Positions 32,297 through 42,041 of a stretch of DNA of 64,000 bases are shown in pieces. The stretch comes from Flavobacterium cauense R2A-7 (lineage in GTDB: Bacteria > Bacteroidota > Bacteroidia > Flavobacteriales > Flavobacteriaceae). Each line of letters opens with the position of its first letter. Within the stretch, counting starts at the first letter, position 1. Location of the stretch: positions 62,001 to 126,000 of the forward strand of contig NZ_AVBI01000024.1 in the NCBI RefSeq assembly GCF_000498475.1, written 5' to 3'. The notes under the pieces are model-generated. The model did not search any database, was not told where the DNA came from, and saw only the letters and a program-made list of their open reading frames with translations. The position numbers and the translations under genes are program-made.

Positions 32297-34906
32297 TTAG
32301 AATTTGAAGTTAAGCCTTGCAAATCCAAAAGTTCCGTTCGAACCCATTTGTACGGAGTCAAAATTACCTCCGGTTTCTGTTTCAGTATCCTGAATATCAG
32401 GATAAATGTTTAAAAGATTGTTGGCACCGATAGTCAGTCCTATTTTTGAAGTGAACTGATATCCGAAAGATAAGTCGGTTACAATTTTTGCGCCATAATG
32501 ATCCACAGTATCCAACCAGTCAATTAATTCTACCGATCCGAAACGGGTAAATCTCAAATTGGTGTTGAACTTCTTGTTGTAGTTGTAGTTTAGGTTCCAA
32601 CCGAATTTGCTTTGTGGCGCAGACGCTAATAAGAAATACTTTTCACGTTTTCCAAACAACGTTTCTTTGTCTTCTTCTGTGTTTAAAATTTCGTTTCCTT
32701 TTACTTCTCCGATAAACATTTTGTTTAAGTTTCCGATAAGGGAAGTACTGATAGTGCTTTTTCCAAACGATTTGTCATACGACATAACCATGTCCAAACC
32801 AATAGTTCTGGTACTGATGGCATTGGCAAAAAACTGAACGTTTGCTACATTTAAACCTAAGCTGCTTCCGTCAAACTGACCTGTTAAAACGATACGGTCT
32901 TTTACATTTACAAAGTAACCGTCAACAGTCGCCGTGAATTTTCCTTTTTTGTACGTATAGCCTAAACTCGCATTGAAGGCTTTTTCCTGTTTTAATTTGT
33001 CAACACCAAAAGCTGCTGTAATCGGACTGTCATTGTTAGCCAATAATGTTTCTGAAGCCACACCGCTTACATAATCCGTAAATTTCAGATTGTAATATTT
33101 TTGCGCCAAAGAAGGTGCTCTGAAACCGGAACTTAAAGAGTAACGAATACCGGATGCTTCCGATAATTTGAAACGCTGTGCCCATTTCATGTTGAAGGTG
33201 CTTCCGAAATCGCTGTAGTTTTCATAGCGAACGGCTGCTGCTGCGGTTACCACATCGGAAATATCCAATTCGGTGTCAAGGTATGCGGCAAAATTTCCTC
33301 TCGATTTGTTTACCTCGTTGTCCGGACTATATCCCGGGAACCCTTGTGAGCCGCCGGGACGAGGATCTCCGTTTCCATCGTATACATAATCTGCCGGATT
33401 GGTAGCAGTAGTTACAACATCACCGTTTACATCATACAAAGAGTAAGAAGCCTGTTCGCCGGCAAAAATTTTGAAATTCTCTACACGATATTCAGTACCG
33501 AAAGCTACGTTAAGTCCGTTTCTAACGTTGTCAAAATGTCTTGTAAAATGAATTCCGGTTGTGTTTTGCATTAACTGGTGTCCACCTGCATCAAATGAAG
33601 TAGGGGAATTGGTTTGTAATGAAGCGTTTAGAGTATTGTGAATGTCATACATGAAACGGTTCATCCCGAAAGTGTTGTTAAAGTCGACATCCCATTTTGC
33701 TAATTTTGTTCGGAAACCCGCAGATAGTGAATTGTCCATGATTTTCGTACCTATAATCGGATTGAAGCCATTCGGATAAATTTCCGGAATGTTTCTCGGG
33801 CTGTCGGCTGATCGTGTATAGGCAAAAGCATCCGAATCCCTGTAGCTGGTTCCGCCAAAGAAATAAAAATCAGAGTTTGTTCCCGTGGCGATGGATCCGT
33901 TTAAAAATAAACTGGCATTTTTAGCTTCCGCATCACCAAACTGTTCTCTGTAAATACTGTATTTGTCAGCATTGGCAGGACGATTGGTGTGGTCTTTTTT
34001 CATTACATCCACCGTTGCATTTAAGAATCCTTTTTCTTTAATTTTGAATCCGTAATTTCCGTTAATCTGAACGGTGTTACCATCAATTCCACTCGATTTT
34101 ATATCTCCGGAATAAGGGGTGGAAGCGTTGAAAGCACCATAGGTAACATTTCCGTTGAATTCACCCACATTGTCTTTTAAAACAATATTGATAACTCCGG
34201 CAATAGCATCAGAACCGTATTGCGCAGAAGCACCGTCTCTTAAAACTTCAATTCTTTTGATGGAAGCCGCCGGAATTGCGTTCATATCGGTACCGGTATT
34301 TCCACGTCCTCTGGAACCGAAAAGGTTAACCAAAGAAGACTGATGGCGTCTTTTTCCGTTAATCAAAACTAAGGTCTGATCCGGACCTAAACCTCTTAAA
34401 GTTGCAGGGTCAATGTGGTCGGCACCGTCAGATCCCGATTGTTTACTGGCATTAAACGAAGGCGCTGCATATTGTAATAACTGATTGATTTCAACTTGAC
34501 CGGTTTTATTCACCACGTCACTTACGTTAATAATATCTACCGCAACCGGAGAGTCAACCACTGTTCTTTTGGTATTTCTCGAACCTACCGTTTGGATTTG
34601 GACTTCCTGAAGTTCCTGTCCTTCTTCTTCCAATACTACCGAAACGGAATTTCCTGAAGCTTTAACTTCCGTTTTTTTGTAACCTAATGAACTGATTACC
34701 AATACGGCGTTTTCGGTTTTTACTTTGATGGAAAAGTTTCCGCCATCATCTGCAGTTGTACCGTTTTGTGTTCCTTTTTCGAGGATAGTGGCTCCTGCGA
34801 CCGGTTGCCCTTTTTGATCACTGACATTTCCGGTGATGGTTTTCTGGGCATGTCCCATAATGGAAATCCCCAGTGTTAATAAAAGCATTAAGATGTGTTT
34901 TTTCAT
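32297..34906 (-). CDS. TonB-dependent receptor with N-terminal carboxypeptidase-regulatory-like domain
   Basis: An 869-residue outer-membrane active transporter. It has a signal peptide (cut after MGHAQ, about residue 20), a carboxypeptidase D regulatory-like beta-sandwich (ITGNVSDQKGQPVAGATI, about 23-110), and a plug domain with INQLLQYAAPSFN, LRGLGPDQTLVLINGKRRHQ and IEVLRDGASAQYGSDAIAGVINIVLK (in part: RDGASAQYGSDAIAGVIN). The 22-strand barrel ends FGFARLNFKF. No SusD-like partner follows, so glycan import of the Sus type is unlikely. The substrate (siderophore, metal or other) cannot be read. Single-gene unit divergent from parE. Confidence 0.93.
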   Translation of the reverse strand: MKKHILMLLLTLGISIMGHAQKTITGNVSDQKGQPVAGATILEKGTQNGTTADDGGNFSIKVKTENAVLVISSLGYKKTEVKASGNSVSVVLEEEGQELQEVQIQTVGSRNTKRTVVDSPVAVDIINVSDVVNKTGQVEINQLLQYAAPSFNASKQSGSDGADHIDPATLRGLGPDQTLVLINGKRRHQSSLVNLFGSRGRGNTGTDMNAIPAASIKRIEVLRDGASAQYGSDAIAGVINIVLKDNVGEFNGNVTYGAFNASTPYSGDIKSSGIDGNTVQINGNYGFKIKEKGFLNATVDVMKKDHTNRPANADKYSIYREQFGDAEAKNASLFLNGSIATGTNSDFYFFGGTSYRDSDAFAYTRSADSPRNIPEIYPNGFNPIIGTKIMDNSLSAGFRTKLAKWDVDFNNTFGMNRFMYDIHNTLNASLQTNSPTSFDAGGHQLMQNTTGIHFTRHFDNVRNGLNVAFGTEYRVENFKIFAGEQASYSLYDVNGDVVTTATNPADYVYDGNGDPRPGGSQGFPGYSPDNEVNKSRGNFAAYLDTELDISDVVTAAAAVRYENYSDFGSTFNMKWAQRFKLSEASGIRYSLSSGFRAPSLAQKYYNLKFTDYVSGVASETLLANNDSPITAAFGVDKLKQEKAFNASLGYTYKKGKFTATVDGYFVNVKDRIVLTGQFDGSSLGLNVANVQFFANAISTRTIGLDMVMSYDKSFGKSTISTSLIGNLNKMFIGEVKGNEILNTEEDKETLFGKREKYFLLASAPQSKFGWNLNYNYNKKFNTNLRFTRFGSVELIDWLDTVDHYGAKIVTDLSFGYQFTSKIGLTIGANNLLNIYPDIQDTETETGGNFDSVQMGSNGTFGFARLNFKF

Positions 34907-35019
34907 AGTTGGTTTAGTTAAATTTTAATCAAAAATATAAAAAAATGTTAAAAAATAAACGTTTTTGAAAATTTGTTGTAAGATTTTTATTTTTAAAATA
35001 ATTCGCCTTTTTTATCGGT

Positions 35020-35035
35020 AAGTTATTGATAACTT
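35020..35035. promoter_or_regulatory. Perfect palindrome in the TonB receptor/parE intergenic region
   Basis: AAGTTAT-TG-ATAACTT is a perfect 7-base inverted repeat with a 2-base centre, located between two divergent genes. It could be an operator; no regulator is identified. Confidence 0.35.
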
Positions 35036-35100
35036 TCCCGGTATAGTATTTCAAATTTTCGAGAATTCCTTTATATTAGCAGAAATTCCAAAAATTCTAT

Positions 35101-36957
35101 ATGCTAGAGCAAAATCAGTACACCGAAGACAATATCCGTTCCCTCGACTGGAAAGAGCATATCCGTATGCGTCCCGGAATGTACATCGGGAAATTAGGCG
35201 ACGGTTCTTCCCCGGATGATGGTATTTACATCCTTCTGAAAGAGGTGCTTGATAACTGTATCGATGAGTTTGTAATGGGCGCCGGTAAAACCATTGAAGT
35301 TACCGTGAAAGACAAAACCGTATCCGTTCGCGATTACGGTCGTGGTATCCCGTTAGGGAAAGTGGTTGATGTGGTTTCCAAAATGAATACGGGAGGAAAG
35401 TACGATTCCAAAGCATTTAAGAAATCGGTCGGTCTGAATGGGGTCGGAACCAAAGCGGTGAACGCCTTATCGAATTATTTCCGAGTGGAATCCGTACGGG
35501 ATAACCAACAGAAAGCGGCGGAATTCTCAGCAGGAAACCTTACGTTGGAGGAAGATATCACCGAAACTACCAAACGTAAAGGAACCAAGGTGACTTTCGT
35601 AGCCGATGAAGCCATCTTTAAAAACTACAAATACCGAAACGAGTACATCGTTAAGATGCTCAAAAATTATTGTTACCTGAATACAGGTTTAACAATAATC
35701 TACAATGGTGAAAAATACTATTCCGATAACGGACTGAAGGATTTATTGGAAGAAACCATTTCCGAAGAAGACATGGTGTATCCGATTATCCATCTTTTGG
35801 GTGATGATATCGAAATAGCCTTAACGCACAGTAAAACACAGTATTCCGAAGAATATTATTCCTTTGTAAACGGACAAAATACGACGCAGGGTGGAACGCA
35901 TTTAGGTGCTTTCCGTGAAGCGGTTGTCCGTACGATTAAAGAATTCTACAACAAACCTTTCGAGGCGTCGGATATCCGTAAGTCGATTGTTTCGGCGATT
36001 TCTGTGAAAGTGGAAGAGCCGGTTTTCGAATCGCAGACCAAAACGAAATTGGGTTCAACGGATATGGGACCGAATTCGCCATCCGTTCGAACATTCGTAA
36101 ACGATTTTATCAAAACCAAATTAGACAATTTCCTTCATAAAAACCCGGAAGTGGCCGATGCGTTATTACGCAAAATTTTACAGGCCGAAAGAGAGCGTAA
36201 AGAGCTTTCCGGTATTCGTAAGTTAGCCAAAGACAGAGCAAAAAAAGCAAGTCTTCACAATAAGAAATTACGCGATTGCCGCGTGCATTTAACCGATGCC
36301 AAAAACCCGCGAAGCCTGGAAAGTACGCTTTTCATCACCGAGGGAGATTCCGCATCCGGTTCGATAACCAAATCGCGTGATGTGAATACCCAGGCGGTTT
36401 TCAGTTTGCGTGGTAAGCCGTTGAACTCTTACGGAATGACCAAGAAGATTGTGTATGAGAATGAGGAATTCAACTTACTTCAGGCGGCTTTGAACATTGA
36501 AGAAAGCATGGAAGATTTACGATACAACAATATCGTAATCGCCACCGATGCCGATGTCGATGGTATGCACATCCGTTTGTTGTTGATTACTTTTTTTCTG
36601 CAATTTTTCCCGGAATTAATCAAAGAAGGGCATTTGTATATTTTACAGACGCCGTTGTTCCGTGTGCGTAACCGTAAAGAAACAATTTACTGTTACAGCG
36701 AACAGGAGCGTATCGATGCCATCGAAAAATTAAAGCCAAAACCGGAAATCACGCGATTCAAGGGATTGGGAGAGATTTCACCGGATGAGTTCAAGAATTT
36801 CATCGGAGAAAGCATTCGCTTGGATCCTGTTATGTTAGACAAAGCGACCTCTATCGAAACCTTATTGGAATTCTATATGGGTAAAAACACGCCGGACCGT
36901 CAGGAATTTATCATTAATAACCTGAAAGTGGAACTGGATGTTGTGGAAGAGGCTTAA
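35101..36957 (+). CDS. parE: DNA topoisomerase IV subunit B
   Basis: ParE is the ATPase and TOPRIM subunit of the type IIA enzyme that decatenates daughter chromosomes. The 618-residue protein has the GHKL motifs [17 protein letters not shown] and [14 protein letters not shown], a transducer domain, and TOPRIM motifs [11 protein letters not shown] and [15 protein letters not shown]. The C-terminal tail [13 protein letters not shown]-like segment ([15 protein letters not shown]) is the usual end. It is followed by parC after 48 bases, so they form an operon. It is shorter than many GyrB proteins, consistent with ParE. Confidence 0.94.
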   Translation: MLEQNQYTEDNIRSLDWKEHIRMRPGMYIGKLGDGSSPDDGIYILLKEVLDNCIDEFVMGAGKTIEVTVKDKTVSVRDYGRGIPLGKVVDVVSKMNTGGKYDSKAFKKSVGLNGVGTKAVNALSNYFRVESVRDNQQKAAEFSAGNLTLEEDITETTKRKGTKVTFVADEAIFKNYKYRNEYIVKMLKNYCYLNTGLTIIYNGEKYYSDNGLKDLLEETISEEDMVYPIIHLLGDDIEIALTHSKTQYSEEYYSFVNGQNTTQGGTHLGAFREAVVRTIKEFYNKPFEASDIRKSIVSAISVKVEEPVFESQTKTKLGSTDMGPNSPSVRTFVNDFIKTKLDNFLHKNPEVADALLRKILQAERERKELSGIRKLAKDRAKKASLHNKKLRDCRVHLTDAKNPRSLESTLFITEGDSASGSITKSRDVNTQAVFSLRGKPLNSYGMTKKIVYENEEFNLLQAALNIEESMEDLRYNNIVIATDADVDGMHIRLLLITFFLQFFPELIKEGHLYILQTPLFRVRNRKETIYCYSEQERIDAIEKLKPKPEITRFKGLGEISPDEFKNFIGESIRLDPVMLDKATSIETLLEFYMGKNTPDRQEFIINNLKVELDVVEEA

Positions 36958-37005
36958 AAGTACTATTTAAATAAACCGTTAACCGAAAATTGTTAACTGT
37001 AGACT

Positions 37006-39711
37006 ATGAACGAAGACGAAGAAAATATCATACCCGAAAACGAAGACGAAAATCTCGACAATCAAAACGAATCCACTAACGAGGAAGGTTTTGACGATAT
37101 TCGTGTTTCGAGCGGACATCATTTTTACGAAAACAACGAAAGTTCCGATGAAACGATTACCAAAGTAACCGGAATGTACAAAGACTGGTTTCTGGATTAC
37201 GCTTCTTATGTAATTCTGGAGCGTGCCGTACCTGCTATCGAGGACGGATTCAAACCGGTGCAGCGTCGTATTATGCACTCCATGAAAGAGTTGGACGACG
37301 GTCGTTATAATAAAGTGGCGAACGTAGTCGGTCATACGATGCAGTATCACCCTCACGGAGATGCGAGTATCGGGGATGCGATGGTGCAAATCGGGCAGAA
37401 AGATTTATTAATCGATTGCCAAGGAAACTGGGGGAATATCCTAACAGGTGACGGTGCTGCGGCTTCCCGTTATATCGAGGCGCGTATCAGTAAACTTGGT
37501 CATGATATTTTGTATTCACCAAAAATTACCGAATGGGGCGTTTCCTATGACGGTCGTCGTGCGGAACCGATTAATCTTCCGGTAAAGTTTCCGCTATTGT
37601 TAGCGCAGGGTGGAGAAGGTATTGCTGTAGGTTTATCAACCAAAATTTTACCGCACAACTTTAATGAGCTGATTGATGCTTCCATTAAAATATTAAAAGG
37701 GAAACCGTTTACACTTTTCCCTGATTTCCCAACTGCCGGAATTGCAGATGTTTCCAATTACAACGACGGTTTGCGTGGCGGACGTGTGCGTGTGCGTGCG
37801 AAAATTGGTCAGTTAGACAAACAGACATTGGTGATTTCCCAGATTCCGTTTTCCACTAATACGTCTTCGTTGATTGACAGTATTCTGAAAGCAAACGAAA
37901 AAGGGAAAATCAAAGTCAAAAAAATTGAAGATAATACCGCCGCTGAGGTTGAAATTTTAATTCATCTTCCGCCAGGCGTTTCTCCGGATAAAACCATCGA
38001 TGCTTTATACGCTTTTACCGCTTGTGAGACTTCGATTGCACCGTTAGGATGTGTAATTGAAAACCATAAGCCGTTGTTTATCGGAGTTTCTGCCATGCTG
38101 AAAATATCTACCGAAAGAACGGTTCAGCTGTTAAAACGTGAGTTGGAAATTCATCTGGAGGAATTGGAAGCCAAGTGGCATTTTTCAACCTTGGAAAAAA
38201 TATTCATCCGCGAAGAAATGTACATCGATTTCAAATTGTATTCGAATAAGGAAGAATTATTTGAATACATGTACAAGCGTTTTGAATCGTTCCGAAAAAT
38301 ATTGGTGCGTGATATTGTTGATGAAGATTTGCAGAAATTAACGCAAATTCCGATGATTCGTATTACCCGTTTTGATTCTGATAAAGCTGATGAGCACATC
38401 GCGAAGTTGGAAGAGGAAATGGAAAAGGTAAAATACAATTTGGAACACCTGATTGATTTTGCGGTCGATTATTTTTCAAAATTGAAAGAGAAATACGGAA
38501 AAGGGCGTGAACGCCAAACGGAATTGAGAAGTTTCGATAATATTGAGGCGACAAAAGTAGTGTTACGTAACACAAAATTATACGTAAACCGTGAAGAAGG
38601 TTTCATCGGAACCGGACTGAAAAAAGACGAATACGTTGCGGATTGTTCGGATATTGATGACGTGATTGTCTTCCTTCGTGACGGAAAAATGATGATTTCA
38701 AAAGTGGATGATAAGAAGTTCGTTGGGAAAGACATTATTCACGTGGCGGTTTTCGACAAAAACGACAAGCGGACGATTTACAACATGATTTACCGCGACG
38801 GAAAATCGGGTTCTTCGTTTATCAAACGATTCAATGTTTCGGGTGTTACACGTGATAAAGCGTACGATCTGACGCAGGAAAAACCGGGTTCGCAAGTCTT
38901 GTATTTCTCCCACAACCCGAATGGTGAAGCCGAAGTGGTTACCGTTTTGCTACGACAAGTCGGCAGCGTGAAAAAACTGAAATGGGACATCGATTTCGCC
39001 GACATTGCCATCAAAGGCCGTGCTTCCAAAGGAAATACTGTTTCGAAATATCCAATCAAGAAAATCGAACTGAAAGAAAAAGGGATTTCGACCTTGCGTC
39101 CGCGTAAGATTTGGTTTGACGATACCGTACAGCGACTGAATGTGGATGGAAGAGGCGAGTTGTTGGGCGAATTCCGTCCGAACGACCGTTTGCTGATTAT
39201 CAACCAATCGGGAAAACTCAAAACGATTATTCCGGAGTTAACCACGCATTTCGATGAAGATATGGTGGTTTTGGAAAAATGGCATCCGAAAAAGCCGATA
39301 TCTGCGATTTATTACGATGGCGAAAAAGAGCGTTATTATATCAAACGTTTCTTAGTTGAAAACGAAAACAAAGAGGAAATTTTTATATCGGAGCACGAGA
39401 AGTCACAACTGGAAATTGTTTCCACCGATTGGCGTCCGGTTGCAGAACTTGTTTTTGCTAAAGTGAAAGGCGTTCAGAAAGAAAACCAGACCATTGATAT
39501 GGAACAGTTTATTGCCGTTAAAGGTATTAAAGCGTTAGGGAATCAATTAACGACAGACAAACTGAAACAGGTGAATCTGTTGGAATCCTTGCCGTATGAA
39601 GAACCTGTTGAGGTTGTTCCGGAAGAACTGGAGGTTAACCAAGATGTTGAATTAACCGATTATAATATTGAATTAGACGAAGACGGTCAGATAACCTTAT
39701 CGTTGGAATAA
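37006..39711 (+). CDS. parC: DNA topoisomerase IV subunit A
   Basis: ParC is the DNA-cleaving subunit of topoisomerase IV. The 901-residue protein has an acidic N-terminal extension of about 45 residues (NEDEENIIPENEDENLDNQN), then the breakage-reunion domain with YASYVILERAVP, VVGHTMQYHPHGDASIGDAMVQIGQ (in part: VGHTMQYHPHGDASIGDAM) and the catalytic Tyr in AASRYIEARIS (Y156). A coiled coil follows, then a C-terminal beta-pinwheel that lacks an obvious GyrA box QRRGGKG, and a second acidic tail. Downstream is a strong terminator. The acidic ends are typical of Bacteroidota ParC as far as I know. Confidence 0.94.
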   Translation: MNEDEENIIPENEDENLDNQNESTNEEGFDDIRVSSGHHFYENNESSDETITKVTGMYKDWFLDYASYVILERAVPAIEDGFKPVQRRIMHSMKELDDGRYNKVANVVGHTMQYHPHGDASIGDAMVQIGQKDLLIDCQGNWGNILTGDGAAASRYIEARISKLGHDILYSPKITEWGVSYDGRRAEPINLPVKFPLLLAQGGEGIAVGLSTKILPHNFNELIDASIKILKGKPFTLFPDFPTAGIADVSNYNDGLRGGRVRVRAKIGQLDKQTLVISQIPFSTNTSSLIDSILKANEKGKIKVKKIEDNTAAEVEILIHLPPGVSPDKTIDALYAFTACETSIAPLGCVIENHKPLFIGVSAMLKISTERTVQLLKRELEIHLEELEAKWHFSTLEKIFIREEMYIDFKLYSNKEELFEYMYKRFESFRKILVRDIVDEDLQKLTQIPMIRITRFDSDKADEHIAKLEEEMEKVKYNLEHLIDFAVDYFSKLKEKYGKGRERQTELRSFDNIEATKVVLRNTKLYVNREEGFIGTGLKKDEYVADCSDIDDVIVFLRDGKMMISKVDDKKFVGKDIIHVAVFDKNDKRTIYNMIYRDGKSGSSFIKRFNVSGVTRDKAYDLTQEKPGSQVLYFSHNPNGEAEVVTVLLRQVGSVKKLKWDIDFADIAIKGRASKGNTVSKYPIKKIELKEKGISTLRPRKIWFDDTVQRLNVDGRGELLGEFRPNDRLLIINQSGKLKTIIPELTTHFDEDMVVLEKWHPKKPISAIYYDGEKERYYIKRFLVENENKEEIFISEHEKSQLEIVSTDWRPVAELVFAKVKGVQKENQTIDMEQFIAVKGIKALGNQLTTDKLKQVNLLESLPYEEPVEVVPEELEVNQDVELTDYNIELDEDGQITLSLE

Positions 39712-39714
39712 ATA

Positions 39715-39745
39715 AAAAAAGCGCTCAATTTTGAGCGCTTTTTTG
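39715..39745 (+). terminator. Bidirectional terminator after parC
   Basis: AAAAAGCGCTCAA and TTGAGCGCTTTTT form a 13-bp stem around TT (39729-39730), with T-runs on both strands. It overlaps the 3' end of the convergent small gene. Confidence 0.85.
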
Positions 39746-39982
39746 TTTAAAATATCTTCTGAAAAGATTTATAATCGTTAATGTTGAATACCCGAACATG
39801 AAAATAAGTATGATGTCAGGTTTCATGGATTTATTAAATGGATTTTCAGTAAACAAATCCGTCATCGCAGTTAATAGTAACAGATTTCCAATTAGCCAAA
39901 GTAATCCGAAAGTCCACAATGTCTTTTTTGTTGGATTCAGAGCAAAATTACGGCTGCTATTTGATTTGTTCATCATTTTCAA
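39725..39982 (-). CDS. Small membrane protein of unknown function
   Basis: An 85-residue protein with two hydrophobic helices (about 23-42 and 55-70) and basic ends (KSNSSRNFALNPTKKT and FRRYFKQKSAQN). It starts directly after the terC stop (adjacent bases), so it is probably translated from the same transcript. Three Met codons near the start (39982, 39976, 39973) make the exact start uncertain. Its last codons lie within the terminator hairpin. No family is recognised. Confidence 0.65.
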   Translation of the reverse strand: MKMMNKSNSSRNFALNPTKKTLWTFGLLWLIGNLLLLTAMTDLFTENPFNKSMKPDIILIFMFGYSTLTIINLFRRYFKQKSAQN

Positions 39983-40840
39983 TTAATTCGTAACGTCTGT
40001 ATCTTCCAACTTTTTATCCATAATGGTACTGTTGTGTAACTGTACCGGTTTTTTGCCTTTCTTCATTTTTAAATTCAGGAATTCCACGAATAGAGAGAAG
40101 AAAATAGAGAAATACAAATAGCCTTTCGGAATACTGTGCACCTCTTCGCCACCGAAGAATTTAAAATGCGCCAAATGCGAACCTTCTGCCAAAAGCATTA
40201 CACCAATTAAAATAAGGAACGATAAACCAAGAATCTGGATTGTTGGATGTTCGTTTACGAATTTGCTCACCGGTCCGGCAAAAATCATCATAATAGCAAT
40301 TGAAATAATGATGGATAAAATCATAATAGCCAATGCGCCTTCATAGCCAAATCCTCCCTGGGAAGGATCTTTCATGCTGATTAACCCTACTGCAGTTAAA
40401 ATACTGTCGAAAGAGAACACTAGATTTAACAAAGCAATCTGAATAATTGCATTGGAAAGTGAGTTGCTGGCTTTTCCTTTTTCGCTTTCTTCTTCACCTT
40501 CCAGTTTGTGGTGAATTTCGGAAACCGATTTGTACAATAGGAACAAACCACCACCAAAAATAATTAAACTTTGTCCGGTTACTCCGGCACTAAAGAAATC
40601 GGTGTTGATATGGAACAATACATCTTGTAAACTTAAAACCCAGGTAATTCCGAAAAGCAATACAATTCTGAACGCCATTGCCAGCAAAAGACCTATTCTT
40701 CTGGCTTTTGGTTGGTCTTCGGCTTTTAGTTTTCCGGAAACGATGGAAAGGAATACGATGTTATCGATTCCGAGAATGATTTCAAGAAAGGTTAAGGTTA
40801 ATAAAGCAATCCAAGCATCCGGGTTGAGTAATAATTCCAT
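39983..40840 (-). CDS. TerC family integral membrane protein
   Basis: A 285-residue polytopic membrane protein of the TerC family, linked in other bacteria to metal (Mn) export and tellurite resistance. It has the two signature acidic repeats, LTFLEIILGIDNIVFLSI near the N-terminus and LLNLVFSFDSILTAVGL near residue 145, whose Asp/Glu residues lie within membrane helices. About seven to eight helices are present, with a charged loop (EGEEESEKGK) in the middle. It lies within the leftward train that starts at murQ. No riboswitch-like leader was recognised upstream. Confidence 0.92.
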   Translation of the reverse strand: MELLLNPDAWIALLTLTFLEIILGIDNIVFLSIVSGKLKAEDQPKARRIGLLLAMAFRIVLLFGITWVLSLQDVLFHINTDFFSAGVTGQSLIIFGGGLFLLYKSVSEIHHKLEGEEESEKGKASNSLSNAIIQIALLNLVFSFDSILTAVGLISMKDPSQGGFGYEGALAIMILSIIISIAIMMIFAGPVSKFVNEHPTIQILGLSFLILIGVMLLAEGSHLAHFKFFGGEEVHSIPKGYLYFSIFFSLFVEFLNLKMKKGKKPVQLHNSTIMDKKLEDTDVTN

Positions 40841-40881
40841 TTTTTGTTTTTTATATTTAAAATTCTGCTGTTAAACGTAAG

Positions 40882-41253
40882 TTAATCGATTTTTGTTACA
40901 GTGCCGCGTTGTTTTTTTGCATCACCCACAAAAGCATATTCAAATGTGTACCCTTTGTTGCTGGTAGTCAGTATTTTCATACCGATAGCTTTTTTTTCCT
41001 GCATGTTTTTCGGATGTAATTTTTGAAGGACAAATTCGCAATCGCTTACCCAACGCACGGAAGCTGAATCGGTTTTTCCGTTGAACGTTTCGATTTGAAG
41101 GTTTTCGGTCCGTTCGAAAACTGATTTTTTCTGTTGTCCGTCGATATCCTGTATAAATTCGAATTTTCCGGTTTTATAATCTTTACAGTTGCGCTCCTGA
41201 TTGTAGCAGGAAGCAAGAAGAGCCAATATTGGAAGTAAGTATATTTTTTTCAT
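40882..41253 (-). CDS. Small lipoprotein of unknown function
   Basis: A 123-residue protein with a lipoprotein signal (LALLASC, Cys16). The mature part has paired cysteines (NCKDYKTGKF and SDCEFVLQ) and ends in a basic beta-rich stretch (FEYAFVGDAKKQRGTVTKID). From memory, homologues sometimes carry the label DNA topoisomerase IV, evidently copied from the nearby parEC genes; nothing in the protein supports that. It overlaps the DUF1572 gene by 4 bases, indicating translational coupling. Function is unknown. Confidence 0.75.
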   Translation of the reverse strand: MKKIYLLPILALLASCYNQERNCKDYKTGKFEFIQDIDGQQKKSVFERTENLQIETFNGKTDSASVRWVSDCEFVLQKLHPKNMQEKKAIGMKILTTSNKGYTFEYAFVGDAKKQRGTVTKID

Positions 41254-41825
41254 TTCAGTTTGTTAAGTTCGTCATCCGTGAAATGCTTGGTGCTTTTCTC
41301 TTTTGAAAATTTTTCGGCATTGTAATCGTTGGATTTGTTTTTAGGTATGGAAAGACTCGTCCAATCTGATTTTTTTAGCATTTTGGCATAAAACACAATT
41401 TGTCCCACATGATACGGATAATGTGCCAGTTGTCGGTTTATCGCTTCCATCACGGTATGGCCTTCGTTTCGAATGTAAATGATTTGCGAAAGTTGTTCCG
41501 GAGTTAAAGCGTTTATCGCCTCAAAAAAACAATTCCAGCCTTTATCCCAAAGCGTCATTAGTTCTTCTTTGGTTTTTAGGGTTTGTTCGAATTCATCGTC
41601 ACGGTTTCGCCATTCTTTTTCGCCGTCGGAAGTTAGAAAATCGGTCCAACGCGAAAGCATGTTTCCGGACAAATGTTTTACAATTACCGAAATCGAATTG
41701 GTGTCTTCGTTTATTGAAACAAACAATTGTTCCGGTTCGAGTTGGTGCATCGCTTTTTCTCCGATGGTTTTATAGTAGAGAAACTGTTTTTTTACACTTT
41801 CTAGGTATTGATTATCCGTTTCCAT
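41250..41825 (-). CDS. DUF1572 family protein (DinB-like fold)
   Basis: A 191-residue protein of the DUF1572/DinB-like four-helix superfamily. Three His residues in the pattern expected for the metal site are visible: VKHLSGNM near residue 50, and RQLAHYPYHVGQIVFY near residues 132-147. No signal peptide; cytoplasmic. Superfamily members include thiol transferases (bacillithiol or mycothiol), but this branch is uncharacterised. It overlaps the preceding DUF6095-like gene by 14 bases and the next lipoprotein gene by 4. Confidence 0.84.
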   Translation of the reverse strand: METDNQYLESVKKQFLYYKTIGEKAMHQLEPEQLFVSINEDTNSISVIVKHLSGNMLSRWTDFLTSDGEKEWRNRDDEFEQTLKTKEELMTLWDKGWNCFFEAINALTPEQLSQIIYIRNEGHTVMEAINRQLAHYPYHVGQIVFYAKMLKKSDWTSLSIPKNKSNDYNAEKFSKEKSTKHFTDDELNKLK

Positions 41826-42039
41826 CGAATATCCCTTTCATCATGGTTTGTATTCCTTTATACATCAAGAAACCGGATCCGAGGCAGAATATAATGCCTA
41901 TTCCTAAAATCGGAATGTAAAACGGATGGTTTTGGTTTTTAAACGAACTGTGAATTATAGAGGGTCCGATAAACATCAGTGGTAATGCATACGCCAGATA
42001 GCGAACACCTTTTACTAAAAGAGTTTTATTTGTTCCCAT
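41812..42039 (-). CDS. DUF6095-like small membrane protein
   Basis: A 75-residue protein with two transmembrane helices (about 14-30 and 42-60). The sequence GVRYLAYALPLMFIGPSIIHSSFKNQNHP (in part: YLAYALPLMFIGPSIIHSSF) matches what I recall of the flavobacterial DUF6095 family. Function is unknown. It lies 2 bases downstream of the preceding gene and overlaps the DUF1572 gene by 14 bases, so it is part of a tightly coupled unit. Confidence 0.74.
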   Translation of the reverse strand: MGTNKTLLVKGVRYLAYALPLMFIGPSIIHSSFKNQNHPFYIPILGIGIIFCLGSGFLMYKGIQTMMKGIFDGNG

Positions 42040-42041
42040 GG

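Noticed and set aside
36979-37389. Reverse-strand open frame of 136 residues over the parC start
   Set aside because: Antisense to the acidic parC N-terminus, which explains its Phe/Val-rich content.
38790-39245. Reverse-strand open frame of 151 residues antisense to parC
   Set aside because: Shadow of parC; Phe/Ser-rich composition is typical of antisense frames here.
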